Source: Verrucomicrobiota bacterium
GTDB taxonomy: Bacteria > Verrucomicrobiota > Verrucomicrobiia > Chthoniobacterales > UBA10450
Length of the DNA: 34,190 nt
Assembly: GCA_003218915.1 (NCBI GenBank)
Contig: QHPC01000041.1
Span: 1-34,190, forward strand
Reading direction: 5' to 3'
The notes beneath the pieces are model-generated. The model searched no databases. It was not told the origin of the DNA and worked only from the letters and a program-made list of their open reading frames with translations. Numbering within the stretch: position 1 is the stretch's first letter; every line of letters starts with the position of its first letter. Both the position numbers and the translations under genes were made by a program. Positions 1 through 8,905 of this stretch are shown piece after piece.

Positions 1-423
1 CGTGACGTGAAGAATTTCAACGCGCTGCGGACCTTCGTGGCCCAGACGCCATTGAACAAGCAAGTGGAGCTCGACATCATGCGCGGCGGAAAACCGCTCA
101 AGGTGAAAACGCAGATCAAAGAGCAACCGATTGATTTTCAAAGTTCGGGTGTCACGCCTCCGCAAAGCCAGCCACAGCCGCAGCCGCAACGCCCCGGGCA
201 GCCGGGCGATCAAGAATCCGCCGGTGGACCTCTCGCGTCAATTCACGTGGAAGAGCTGACTCCAGAAACAGCGCAGCAACTCGATCTGCCTGCCAATGTG
301 CAAGGGGTTGTGGTCAACGGCGTCGATCCTGACAGTGGAGTCGCGGAATTGCGAAAAGGCGATGTGATCGAGGAAGTCAATCAACAATGCGTCCGCGGTA
401 ACGTTGTAGCGGTGCTTGTGTGA
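1..423 (+). CDS. C-terminal part of Do/HtrA-like serine protease (PDZ region), 5' truncated by window edge; second PDZ appears shortened
   Basis: PDZ-like 'LPANVQGVVVNGVDPDSGVAELRKGDVIEEVNQQ' preceded by P/Q-rich linker; ends abruptly as CVRGNVVAVLV*. Confidence 0.7.
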   Translation, partial: RDVKNFNALRTFVAQTPLNKQVELDIMRGGKPLKVKTQIKEQPIDFQSSGVTPPQSQPQPQPQRPGQPGDQESAGGPLASIHVEELTPETAQQLDLPANVQGVVVNGVDPDSGVAELRKGDVIEEVNQQCVRGNVVAVLV

Positions 424-443
424 AGCACTGGGAGCCGCATCAA

Positions 444-1115
444 TCAGCACGCGATGGCGTGACGGTGGCAAACGCCTGAGAGCATATCCCAAAGCGCGTC
501 GAGAACGCGGTTCACTGAGACTTTCACTGATTCGAAATTCTGGGCATCAAGGTGACGACTCAGCATTTGACGCTCGGTGGCGGAATGCTCGCGGTCCGCT
601 TGGATGTGGACAATAAAATATTCGTAATGCTCGGGCTTGGTGAATCCATAATGCTTCTTCAGTCCATCGATTTTAGATTCACAGATCGACGGAATTTGAC
701 TCTCGTACGCGTAAAGTGCCGCGAGACCTTCCGCAGTTGATCCCTGGCCGCAAACCGAGCGGAACGTGTCTATCAACTTTTTCGTCTCCGGTTGCTTCTC
801 GGTTCGCGCCAACTCGGCGTCTTTGACGCCGAGACCATCCGCAAATTTCTTCCAAAGGTCGGGATGATTCGGAGATCCAGCTTCCTCATCGATCAAATTA
901 TTGAGTAATTGTTTGCGGATCGCCTGGTCGTCGCATTTCGCGTGCACAGCCGACAGATACGTCGGAAACGCTGCGACATGATGATAGTACTGCCTCGCGT
1001 AATCGGTCAGCGCCGCCTTGCTTAGCTCACCGCGCGTCCACGCGAGATAGAATGGGTGCTTCAACAGATGTTTGTAAGCGATGTCATTGTCGATTTGGTC
1101 GAGATGTTGATTCAT
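444..1115 (-). CDS. CADD-family (TenA/PqqC-like di-iron) protein, putative self-sacrificing pABA synthase for folate
   Basis: Matches recalled Chlamydia CADD over HPFYLAW, NLIDEEAGSPNHPDLW, LYAYESQIPSICESKIDGLKKHYGF, EHYEYFIVHIQADREH; putative metal ligands E77,H84,E138,H170,D174,H177 present. Confidence 0.85.
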   Translation of the reverse strand: MNQHLDQIDNDIAYKHLLKHPFYLAWTRGELSKAALTDYARQYYHHVAAFPTYLSAVHAKCDDQAIRKQLLNNLIDEEAGSPNHPDLWKKFADGLGVKDAELARTEKQPETKKLIDTFRSVCGQGSTAEGLAALYAYESQIPSICESKIDGLKKHYGFTKPEHYEYFIVHIQADREHSATERQMLSRHLDAQNFESVKVSVNRVLDALWDMLSGVCHRHAIAC

Positions 1116-1286
1116 AGGGTTACGTTCAAATCGAACCTATAAGCGTGTTTTGCAAGCTGCCAAATTTTTTGATCGTAGCTCAGATTCTTCCGTCCCTTGG
1201 GCACTGATGCTCAGGCAATCCACAAACTCAGCCTTAAAACGTTGAGCTATTTTCTTTCGCTCCTTTCGGCACTGGAAAGATAACGC

Positions 1287-4200
1287 TCAGACCGATTTCA
1301 AAATGTGCTTGATGCCGCGGACGGGAATGACGACCCAGCCAGGCCGATTGTTTAACTCGTAGCCGATTTCGTAAACTGCTTTGTCCAGCAAATAGGCTTC
1401 GAGCATGATTTGGAGGTCTTCGCTGTTTTGCGGAATGAAGATAGCAGTGCCGGTTGTCTTCAAATAGCTCTGCAGAAAGACACTGCCCATGTGACGATAC
1501 CAGAGATCGGCCCAGCGTTCCAAAAAAGGCACGTCTTCTTTGCGCATGGCCGGTTGCCACAGCGCGCTGTAGGCGGCGTATTGGAACGATCGCATCATGC
1601 CTGCGACATCACGTAGCGCGGAGCGTTTCAGTTTGCGTTCGCTAAGCGGTCGCGCTGGTTCGCCTTCGAAGTCCAAAATGAAAAAGTCCTTTCCGGTATA
1701 AAGCAATTGACCGAGATGATAGTCGCCATGAATCCGGATTTTTGCGGCATTTGTGCGACGATCGAGCAGTCGTTTTTCGCGCGCGAGGATCTCTTGTTCC
1801 GCACCGAGCACTTCTTTCGCCTCGTCGCGGAAGGTCGCCGGAAGATCGGATAATTTCTTTTCCAAAAGGGTAAACGCGCGTCGCAGCGATGCCCGCATAT
1901 TTTGATAAACAGAGCGTTGCGCCATCGCGCTGAATGGCTCGGGCTGGAACGCCGGGTCATCCGGATACGAGGCCAGCGCGAGATGTAACTCGCCGGTGCG
2001 TTGTCCGAGGAGAATCATCTTCTCAGGATAAACCCCGCCGATCAGCTCATCGAGTAGTGCTCCCGGGGGCGCGATTTCATTCTGAAGATCCGCTTTGCGC
2101 GCAAGCACCCGCTCATAGTAACGGCCGACTGCGTCCAGGGTGAGCGACCAGCCATCACCCTGGTTAGCCACCGCGCTTTGCAGCAAACACACCACAGTCG
2201 GTTCCGTTTTCGCACGGCGATATTCGATCGCGCCAACGAACGCTGGCACATTTGGAAAGTTGGTGTGCTCCGTAAGAAACCGGGTTATTTCGACGTCAGG
2301 ATTCACGCCATCCTCGATCTTGCGATAGAGCTTAAGGAAAAATTTATTACCAAAGAGCATCGAGGAATTGCTCTGCTCCGTACCTAACACCTGCGAATTT
2401 CCCGGATGAGTGGATTGATCGGCTTCGAAAGTCTTAGCTGTGACCCCGACGAGTTCGCCAGCGCGCCCCTTCCTAGTCTGGTGGCTCAGAATTGTGTCAA
2501 ACAACCGAGAGCGGCATTTCAGATCCCAGATTGCATCAAAAAGAATGTTTTCTCCGCTATCTTCGAAACGTGCGATCACAGCGTGGGGAGCGGCCTGAGA
2601 AATAGCGCGAGCGGCATCGCCGGATGCAATCTCGACAGGAAGAACATACCTCTCCACGGGCGCATCGAGATAGTTGACCTCGACGAACCAAAGTTGAGCG
2701 CTATCGGCATCGTCCGAGATCGAAGCCTGCTCAACGACTCTCAGATTGCGAAAAGTCCGCGCCTTTGAACCGAACCAGCGACAGGTCTGAATGTACTTGG
2801 GCAAAATTTCGCCTTCGATGGCGGCGCGTTGGCCATTGGCCAGCAGCGTCTCTAGCTCCATCGGCGCACTAATTACTGGCACAGCTTTCTTTCTTGGCGC
2901 ACGGCGTCCGTCGGCAGGGGCGTGCAGGGCGAACCAGTAGTGCGCATGCGGACCCAGCGTGATAACGTAACGGGATTTTCTAATTGGCCGAAAGAGATTG
3001 CGGCTAAAAACTTCCATCGGCACATAGCCGGAAAAGCGTGAAAGATCCAGTTCCACCGATTGTGCAAAGCGCGAGAGATTTACTATCACCAGAATGATTT
3101 CGTCCTCGTAACGGCGAAGGAAGGCGAGAACCTTGGGATTGTCTGGATAAAGAAATTCAAGCGAGCCGCGCGAAAACGCCTTGAAATTTTTGCGCATGGC
3201 GATGACTCGGCGTGTCCACCAGAGCAACGAGGAGAGATTTTTCTGCTGATTTTCCACGTTGATGGCTTCGTAATGATATTCAGGGTCGATCGTGATCGGC
3301 AGATAAAGCTGCTGCGGATTTGCTCTTGAGAATCCTGCGTTGCGGTCCGGGCTCCACTGCATTGGGGTCCGGCAACCGTTGCGATCGCCGAGATAAAAAT
3401 TGTCGCCCATGCCGATCTCGTCTCCGTAATAAATGATCGGAGTACCGGGCATTGAGAACAGCAGTATATTGAGCAGCTCGATTTTGCGTCGGCTGTTTAC
3501 GAGCAATGGCGCAAGGCGCCGGCGAATCCCAAGATTAATGCGAGCGTGCGGGTCGGTAGCGTAAACCCGATACATGTAGTCGCGCTCCTCGTCCGTGACC
3601 ATTTCCAGGGTTAGCTCGTCATGGTTGCGCAGAAACATCGCCCACTGACACTGCTCGGGAATCGACGGAGTCTGTTCCAGGATGTCGATGATGGGAAAGC
3701 GGTCCTCCATCTGCAGCGCCATGAACATGCGCGGCATGAGCGGAAAGTGAAAATTCATGTGCGATTCGTCGCCGTTGCCGAAGTAAGCGGCTGCATCTTC
3801 CGGCCATTGGTTCGCCTCCGAAAGAAGCATGCGATTTGGAAATTTCGCGTCGATGTGGGCGCGGAGCGTGCGGAGGTACTGATGCGTTTCGGGCAGATTC
3901 TCGCAGCTGGTGTTTTCTCGTTCGTAAAGGTACGGGACCGCATCAAGACGAAGTCCGTCTACGCCTAGACCGAGCCAGAAATCGCAGACTTTTTCCACGG
4001 CATCGTGCACCGCCGAGTTATCAAAATTCAGGTCAGGCTGGTGGGAATAAAAACGATGCCAGTAATAAGCTTTTGCCACAGGGTCCCATGCCCAGTTCGA
4101 CGTTTCGAAATCCTTAAAAATGATTCGGGAATCCTTGTATTTTTCCGGGGTGTCACTCCACACATAGAAGTCTTTGTAGGCGAGATCGTTGCTGGAGATG

Positions 4201-4643
4201 CGGGCGCCTGTCGCTCGTGATGTTGATTGATCGCTGCCGAGGTCACCGACCCCGGCTGCAGCTACCGCGCGCCGGGACTTTTGAAACCACGGGTTTTGGT
4301 CGGAAGTGTGATTGATTACCAGCTCCGTGATGACGCGCAGATTTCGCGCATGCGCCGCATCAAGGAATGCGCGGAAATCATCGAGAGTGCCGAAATTCGG
4401 ATTGACGTCGAAATAATCGGCGATGTCATATCCGTCATCCCGTAGCGGTGACGGATAAAACGGCAGGAGCCAGATGGCAGTGATCCCCAGTTCCTGAAGA
4501 TAATCCAGTTTCTCGATCAGTCCGCGAAAGTCACCCATCCCGTCGCCGTCGCTGTCGCAAAACGTCTTAACGTGCATCTCGTAGATGATCGCGTCTTTGT
4601 ACCACAACGGATCCACGCTCGTTTGAGTCTCGCCTTGCGCCAT
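1287..4643 (-). CDS. treS: Trehalose synthase (maltose alpha-D-glucosyltransferase, GH13) fused to maltokinase
   Basis: YKDAIIYEMHVKTFCDSDGDGMGDFRGLIEKLDYLQELG, DGLRLDAVPYL, LRNHDELTLEMVTDEERDYMY; C-terminal kinase domain IHGDYHLGQLLYTGKDFFILDFEGEP. ORF runs from 4712; start at the second Met (MAQGETQTSVDPLWYKD) is more likely. Confidence 0.93.
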   Translation of the reverse strand: MAQGETQTSVDPLWYKDAIIYEMHVKTFCDSDGDGMGDFRGLIEKLDYLQELGITAIWLLPFYPSPLRDDGYDIADYFDVNPNFGTLDDFRAFLDAAHARNLRVITELVINHTSDQNPWFQKSRRAVAAAGVGDLGSDQSTSRATGARISSNDLAYKDFYVWSDTPEKYKDSRIIFKDFETSNWAWDPVAKAYYWHRFYSHQPDLNFDNSAVHDAVEKVCDFWLGLGVDGLRLDAVPYLYERENTSCENLPETHQYLRTLRAHIDAKFPNRMLLSEANQWPEDAAAYFGNGDESHMNFHFPLMPRMFMALQMEDRFPIIDILEQTPSIPEQCQWAMFLRNHDELTLEMVTDEERDYMYRVYATDPHARINLGIRRRLAPLLVNSRRKIELLNILLFSMPGTPIIYYGDEIGMGDNFYLGDRNGCRTPMQWSPDRNAGFSRANPQQLYLPITIDPEYHYEAINVENQQKNLSSLLWWTRRVIAMRKNFKAFSRGSLEFLYPDNPKVLAFLRRYEDEIILVIVNLSRFAQSVELDLSRFSGYVPMEVFSRNLFRPIRKSRYVITLGPHAHYWFALHAPADGRRAPRKKAVPVISAPMELETLLANGQRAAIEGEILPKYIQTCRWFGSKARTFRNLRVVEQASISDDADSAQLWFVEVNYLDAPVERYVLPVEIASGDAARAISQAAPHAVIARFEDSGENILFDAIWDLKCRSRLFDTILSHQTRKGRAGELVGVTAKTFEADQSTHPGNSQVLGTEQSNSSMLFGNKFFLKLYRKIEDGVNPDVEITRFLTEHTNFPNVPAFVGAIEYRRAKTEPTVVCLLQSAVANQGDGWSLTLDAVGRYYERVLARKADLQNEIAPPGALLDELIGGVYPEKMILLGQRTGELHLALASYPDDPAFQPEPFSAMAQRSVYQNMRASLRRAFTLLEKKLSDLPATFRDEAKEVLGAEQEILAREKRLLDRRTNAAKIRIHGDYHLGQLLYTGKDFFILDFEGEPARPLSERKLKRSALRDVAGMMRSFQYAAYSALWQPAMRKEDVPFLERWADLWYRHMGSVFLQSYLKTTGTAIFIPQNSEDLQIMLEAYLLDKAVYEIGYELNNRPGWVVIPVRGIKHILKSV

Positions 4644-4828
4644 GCGTTTAATTTTTGACGCACAAGACGCAATGCGCAATCCCCGGTTGAACAATTGTTC
4701 GGCGCGGATCATGCGTCTTTTATCACGGTTGGAAACCGGTGGACGAAGTTGTCTGTGCCGTTTAAGAGACTAAATGGCGAGTCCACGCGTGCTCCGCTGA
4801 TTGATCTATTGCAAGTTCTTAAACTCTC

Positions 4829-5399
4829 ATGGGACGATCCAAACTCATTTCTCCCGCGCCCCGCAAGCCAAGGAAACGCGCGCGCCTCGCAAATTCGCGT
4901 GCGCCGGCCGTCTCCGTCGTCCCGCAAGTCGAGCCCGGAGCTCCGAGTGACTTGGAATTAATGAAGGCGATCCAAGCGGAGGACCCCGATGCGCTCTCTC
5001 AGCTCTATGATCGGTACAACGGCATCTTGAAGGCGCTTATTTTGCGAGTGATTCACAACGAAGCCGAGGCCGACGATCTCTTGCAAGAGATCTTCATGGA
5101 GATTTGGAACCAGGCAAAAAACTTCTCTTCCCAAAAGGGCAAACCGCTCGGCTGGATGGTGACATTGGCCCGCCGACGGGCGATTGACGGGTTGCGGAAA
5201 AAGCAGGCCTATGCGCGCGCAGCTCGCCGGCCTTCCACCGGCCCAACAAGAGGCTATCGACCTCGCATTTTTTCGAGGTATGAGCCAGCGCGAAATCGCC
5301 GCGAAAACGAATACACCATTAGGCACGGTAAAGACCAGGCTGGAACTTGGACTTAAAAAAATCTATGACGGCCTCAAGGAGTTGAGAGGTGAACTTTAA
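4829..5399 (+). pseudogene. ECF RNA polymerase sigma factor, disrupted: sigma2 in ORF 4829-5356, sigma4 in a different frame (ORF 5184-5399)
   Basis: Frame 1: DPDALSQLYDRYNGILKALILRVIHNEAEADDLLQEIFMEIW...RRRAIDGLRKKQAYARA; frame 2: LAGLPPAQQEAIDLAFFRGMSQREIAAKTNTPLGTVKTRLELGLKKI. Confidence 0.75.
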
Positions 5400-5625
5400 G
5401 GAATTCCAGAACCAGTCACGGCTCTACGTCATTGGCGCGTTGGAGCCGGAAGAGGTGGAGGAATTCGAAAAAGCACGCAAGAAATTTGGGAAAAAGGCCG
5501 AAGACTACATCGGCGAATGTTACGGGTTACACGAAGCATTTGCGCTGAGTCTGCGACCGGCGAAAGCCTCCGGCGCAATCAAAGAGCGGCTGATGGCGAT
5601 GGTGCGCACGCGGAAGGAAGCGTAG
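5389..5625 (+). CDS. Short putative anti-sigma factor-like protein
   Basis: Overlaps 3' end of sigma4 frame; 'LYVIGALEPEEVEEFEKARKKFG' resembles the N-terminus of anti-sigma proteins. Confidence 0.55.
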   Translation: MNFKEFQNQSRLYVIGALEPEEVEEFEKARKKFGKKAEDYIGECYGLHEAFALSLRPAKASGAIKERLMAMVRTRKEA

Positions 5626-5642
5626 TTGTGAGCCCTGGTGGT

Positions 5643-6134
5643 TCAACCATCCAGCTCGCGCAGGATAAATTCCTGAAGAAAACCGTAGAAGTTTATCTGG
5701 AACAGGCTCAGGTCCCGACGCGATCCTATGGGTGAGCGAAAATGGTCGCTTAATTCGACTTCGGTGAAGTTATTTTTTGCGGCGATGACCAGCCGCGCCT
5801 GGTTTAGTGCGCTCAGCCAGGCATCGGTGTGTTTGGCGGGGATACGCAGGGTACGATTCGCCAGGCTTTTTTCATTGCCATTTAGTTGTTCCAAATCGGC
5901 AGCCACGGTTTCGGTTGCGCTCTGAAACAGGCGCCGCAGTTCAGGTTCGACGTACTGCTTCCATTCTGCGCAAAGCTCCGGTTCTTTTCCATTTGTTGGG
6001 GAACTGAAGAGACGTTGCTCGGCAGCTGGTAATCCGTCTGGGCTGGCGCTTGCGGGAATCTGCCGGAGCAGCTCGGCAAGAAACGGGTCCAGCTCGGAGA
6101 TCTCGATCTGGTCGTTGTGCCGGCAAATCTCCAT
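5643..6134 (-). CDS. DUF2017-like protein, next to ClpS
   Basis: MEICRHNDQIEISELDPFLAELLRQIP...; position adjacent to clpS; start chosen at internal Met. Confidence 0.5.
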   Translation of the reverse strand: MEICRHNDQIEISELDPFLAELLRQIPASASPDGLPAAEQRLFSSPTNGKEPELCAEWKQYVEPELRRLFQSATETVAADLEQLNGNEKSLANRTLRIPAKHTDAWLSALNQARLVIAAKNNFTEVELSDHFRSPIGSRRDLSLFQINFYGFLQEFILRELDG

Positions 6135-6135
6135 A

Positions 6136-6498
6136 TCAACTGAGTTTTTCCAAAGTGGCGAGCAGAAGATAGCCGTGTAACTGCTGCACATAAAGCTCGG
6201 CAGGCTCCCGCATGCCGGCCCACAAGATCGAGTGTCCCTTTTGATGCACTTCCAGCATGTGTCTTTCGGCTTTCTCGCGCGGATAGCCGAACACCCGTTG
6301 AAAAACCATCGTCACGTAGCTCATTAAATTCACGGGATCATTGTGGACCACGATCTGCCAGGGAAGATCGAGATCTTCTTCCGAGCGCGTTTCCTTGGTG
6401 GGCTCCGCAGTCGTTACAGAGGCAGTCTCGTCCAAAACATGAGTCGTTCCTTCTCTCTGCACCCGGCATCCGACGCCCCGCCGTCGCTCGCGACTCAT
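6136..6498 (-). CDS. clpS: ATP-dependent Clp protease adaptor ClpS
   Basis: PWQIVVHNDPVNLMSYVTMVFQRVFGYPREKAERHMLEVHQKGHSILWAGMREPAELYVQQLHGYLLLATLEK; upstream ORF extension overlaps a repeat, so the internal Met at about 6498 is preferred. Confidence 0.9.
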   Translation of the reverse strand: MSRERRRGVGCRVQREGTTHVLDETASVTTAEPTKETRSEEDLDLPWQIVVHNDPVNLMSYVTMVFQRVFGYPREKAERHMLEVHQKGHSILWAGMREPAELYVQQLHGYLLLATLEKLS

Positions 6499-6548
6499 GG
6501 CAGAAATGCTAACATACGGCGCTCTCAGTTCAAACAAGCTGTAGGGTG

Positions 6549-6618
6549 CTGTAGTCGGGATCGGTGGTGCCGATTCTGGAATTATTAGTTCTGCAGGGGT
6601 CATCGATCCCGGCTACAG
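6549..6618. repeat. MITE-like inverted repeat (15-bp arms, 14/15 match)
   Basis: CTGTAGTCGGGATCG (6549-6563) versus reverse complement of CGATCCCGGCTACAG (6604-6618). Confidence 0.75.
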
Positions 6619-6650
6619 TCACGAAGAATTTTTTTCTGCATCGCTTTCAT

Positions 6651-7043
6651 TTAGCGCGCGCCAGCCGGCGTTCGATCGTCAAACCCGTGCAAATGTAAAA
6701 GCCCATGGGCGATGTAGAGGCAAAGCTCGCTGGCGAGCGAGTTCCCAAATGCGCGGGCATGCTTTTTCGCGGTCTCGACGCTGATAAAGATTTCGCCGTG
6801 TTGAAACGTGAGCACGTCGGTCGGACCCGTTTGATGCATAAATCTCCGATGTAACGATGCCATTCGCCGATCCGAAATGAGCCACACGAAAACCTCATGC
6901 AACCGAGCCAAGTCCGTTGGTTTCCGCTTACGCAATTGCAGACAGCGGCGCAAGGCTTTCACTGCGAATATTTGAAGGTCAGCCACATTGACTGGGATTT
7001 TTCGCTGACGATTGCGCACGTTGATGCGCGGGGATTTTCCCAT
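6651..7043 (-). CDS. ybeY: Endoribonuclease YbeY, C-terminally shortened
   Basis: FVWLISDRRMASLHRRFMHQTGPTDVLTFQHGEIFIS...ELCLYIAHGLLHLHGFDD; TAA then continues in frame as MKAMQKKILRD. Confidence 0.85.
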   Translation of the reverse strand: MGKSPRINVRNRQRKIPVNVADLQIFAVKALRRCLQLRKRKPTDLARLHEVFVWLISDRRMASLHRRFMHQTGPTDVLTFQHGEIFISVETAKKHARAFGNSLASELCLYIAHGLLHLHGFDDRTPAGAR

Positions 7044-7477
7044 TTAGCGATTTAACGATTCAGTGATTTAGCGATTGCGCTTCGCCGTCGTGAGCGACGC
7101 AGAAAAAATCTTCTTCAGTAGCTCTTCACATTCTTTCATTAGCGGTTTGATTAAATTCATTTTGACCAATTCGGCTTCCACCAACAATTCAAACCAAAAG
7201 AGGCTTTCATCTGCTTCTTCAGCGACAACGCTGATTTCCGAAATAAAATCGGCGGTAGACCACGCCCTGCATGCAGATCGATAGTTCAGCGCCGAGTGAA
7301 GTTCCGGAACGGAGAAACTGTCTCCCAATTATGCGGGCTGCTTCGTCCTTTGGAAGTCTCGCAAATGCCTTGATAATGCGCACAGCGAACGCTTTCGTAC
7401 GGCCCTGCAACTGTTTTGCGTGATTGAGTGTGTTCATAACCCAATCGTTAAATCATTAAATCGCTCAATCGTTAAAT
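7042..7477. mobile_element. Putative small element: four-helix-bundle gene bracketed by 35-bp inverted repeats
   Basis: ATTTAGCGATTTAACGATTCAGTGATTTAGCGATT (7042-7076) versus reverse complement of 7443-7477, ATTTAACGATTGAGCGATTTAATGATTTAACGATT; 29/35 identical. Confidence 0.55.
7068..7437 (-). pseudogene. Four-helix-bundle protein (S23 rRNA intervening-sequence protein family), frameshifted
   Basis: RTKAFAVRIIKAFARLPKDEAARIIGRQFLRSGTSLGA in one frame, NYRSACRAWSTADFISEISVVAEEADESLFWFELLVEAELVK in the next; break near 7287. Confidence 0.85.
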
Positions 7478-7482
7478 ACTTT

Positions 7483-8781
7483 TCACGCCGGCGGTCTTTG
7501 CTCCGATTGAAAATTGCGAGTGATCAACCGCGCGCCTTTATCGAACGTAAGATACGCCCAAGCCCATTGAAAAAGGACGAGCAAACGGTTGCGAAAACCG
7601 ATCAAGAAAAAGATATGCACAAACAACCACGCCACCCACGCGGGAAGCCCGCTCAAATGCATGAATTTTAGATCGGCGACCGCTTTGTTCCGTCCAATTG
7701 TCGCCAGGCTTCCCTTGTCCCAATAATGGAAACGTTGAGGTTTGCGCCCTTTAATCATCGCGAGAATGTTGCGCGCAGCATGGCGCCCTTGTTGGATCGC
7801 CACAGGCGATACGCCAGGCAACGGTTCTCCGGTCTGATATGAAAAGTTCGCTAGGTCACCGATGACCTGAACTTCAGGATGACTAGCAATGGTAAGGTCA
7901 TCGTTCACAACAATGCGGCCGACCCTGTCAATCGGGACGCCAAGTGTTTTGCCGACAAACGACGCATTGTTGCCGGCTGCCCAGATTTTCACACGGCAGG
8001 GGATGAATTCGTCGCCCAGTTGCACTCCGTCCTCATTAAGATTCGTTGCGCGCACGCCCGTACGCACGTCCACGCCGAGATCTGTGAGCTGTTTTTGAGC
8101 ACTTCGCGATAAGTCCTCGGGAAAGGCAGATAGCAAGCGCGACTCGCCTTCGATGAGAATGACTCGCGCCCGGGAGGGATCGATATGGCGAAAATCCTTC
8201 GCAAGTGTGTAACGCGAGATTTCGGCGATTGCTCCGGCCATTTCCACACCGGTGGGTCCGCCACCGATGATCACAAACGTCATCGCCGCCTTGCGCGCCG
8301 CTTCATCGTTGGTTTTTTCCGCGTATTCGAATGCCATGAGAATCCGACGCCGGAGCTCAATCGCGTCTTCGAGGCTCTTCAATCCTGGCGCCAGTCTTTC
8401 CCAGTCATTATGTCCGAAGTAGGAATGCCGGGCACCAGTCGCGAGAATCAAATAATCGTAGTCGAATTCCAGATCGGCCGTTCTCACTTTTTTGGCCTCT
8501 ACCGTCACGGACTGCACCTCGGCGAGAATTACCTCTACGTTCTTGGATTTGCTCAGCACAGAGCGCACCGGAGCCGCAATGTCCGCCGGTGAGAGCGCAG
8601 CGGTCGCCACCTGGTAAAGTAAAGGCTGAAAAAGATGATAATTTGTGCGGTCAATCACTGTGATGAGCACATTCTTGCGAGCGAGCTTCTTCGCGGCCTG
8701 AAGCCCGCCAAATCCAGCGCCGACGATTACGACGCGCGGTTTTCGGTTTCGTGATTCCTTCATCCTCAAAGATTTCAGCAA
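7483..8781 (-). CDS. ndh: Type II NADH dehydrogenase (NAD(P)/FAD-dependent oxidoreductase)
   Basis: VVIVGAGFGGLQAAKKLA, YLILATGARHSYFG, FVIIGGGPTGVEMAGAIAEI, VQVIGDLA. Confidence 0.9.
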   Translation of the reverse strand: MLKSLRMKESRNRKPRVVIVGAGFGGLQAAKKLARKNVLITVIDRTNYHLFQPLLYQVATAALSPADIAAPVRSVLSKSKNVEVILAEVQSVTVEAKKVRTADLEFDYDYLILATGARHSYFGHNDWERLAPGLKSLEDAIELRRRILMAFEYAEKTNDEAARKAAMTFVIIGGGPTGVEMAGAIAEISRYTLAKDFRHIDPSRARVILIEGESRLLSAFPEDLSRSAQKQLTDLGVDVRTGVRATNLNEDGVQLGDEFIPCRVKIWAAGNNASFVGKTLGVPIDRVGRIVVNDDLTIASHPEVQVIGDLANFSYQTGEPLPGVSPVAIQQGRHAARNILAMIKGRKPQRFHYWDKGSLATIGRNKAVADLKFMHLSGLPAWVAWLFVHIFFLIGFRNRLLVLFQWAWAYLTFDKGARLITRNFQSEQRPPA

Positions 8782-8905
8782 CGTTCAACTCCGAAACGAT
8801 TGCCAGCAAGCGCTTAACGCACAACGCGAACATTCAAGCAAACCAGTTGGGCGAACAACAAAAGGCGGTTGTGAAAACCTAACGGCCCCACTATCTTGTC
8901 GCCTT

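Noticed and set aside
1628-1960. ORFs within 1.2-4.7 kb on both strands
   Set aside because: Alternate-frame ORFs inside the treS-maltokinase gene.
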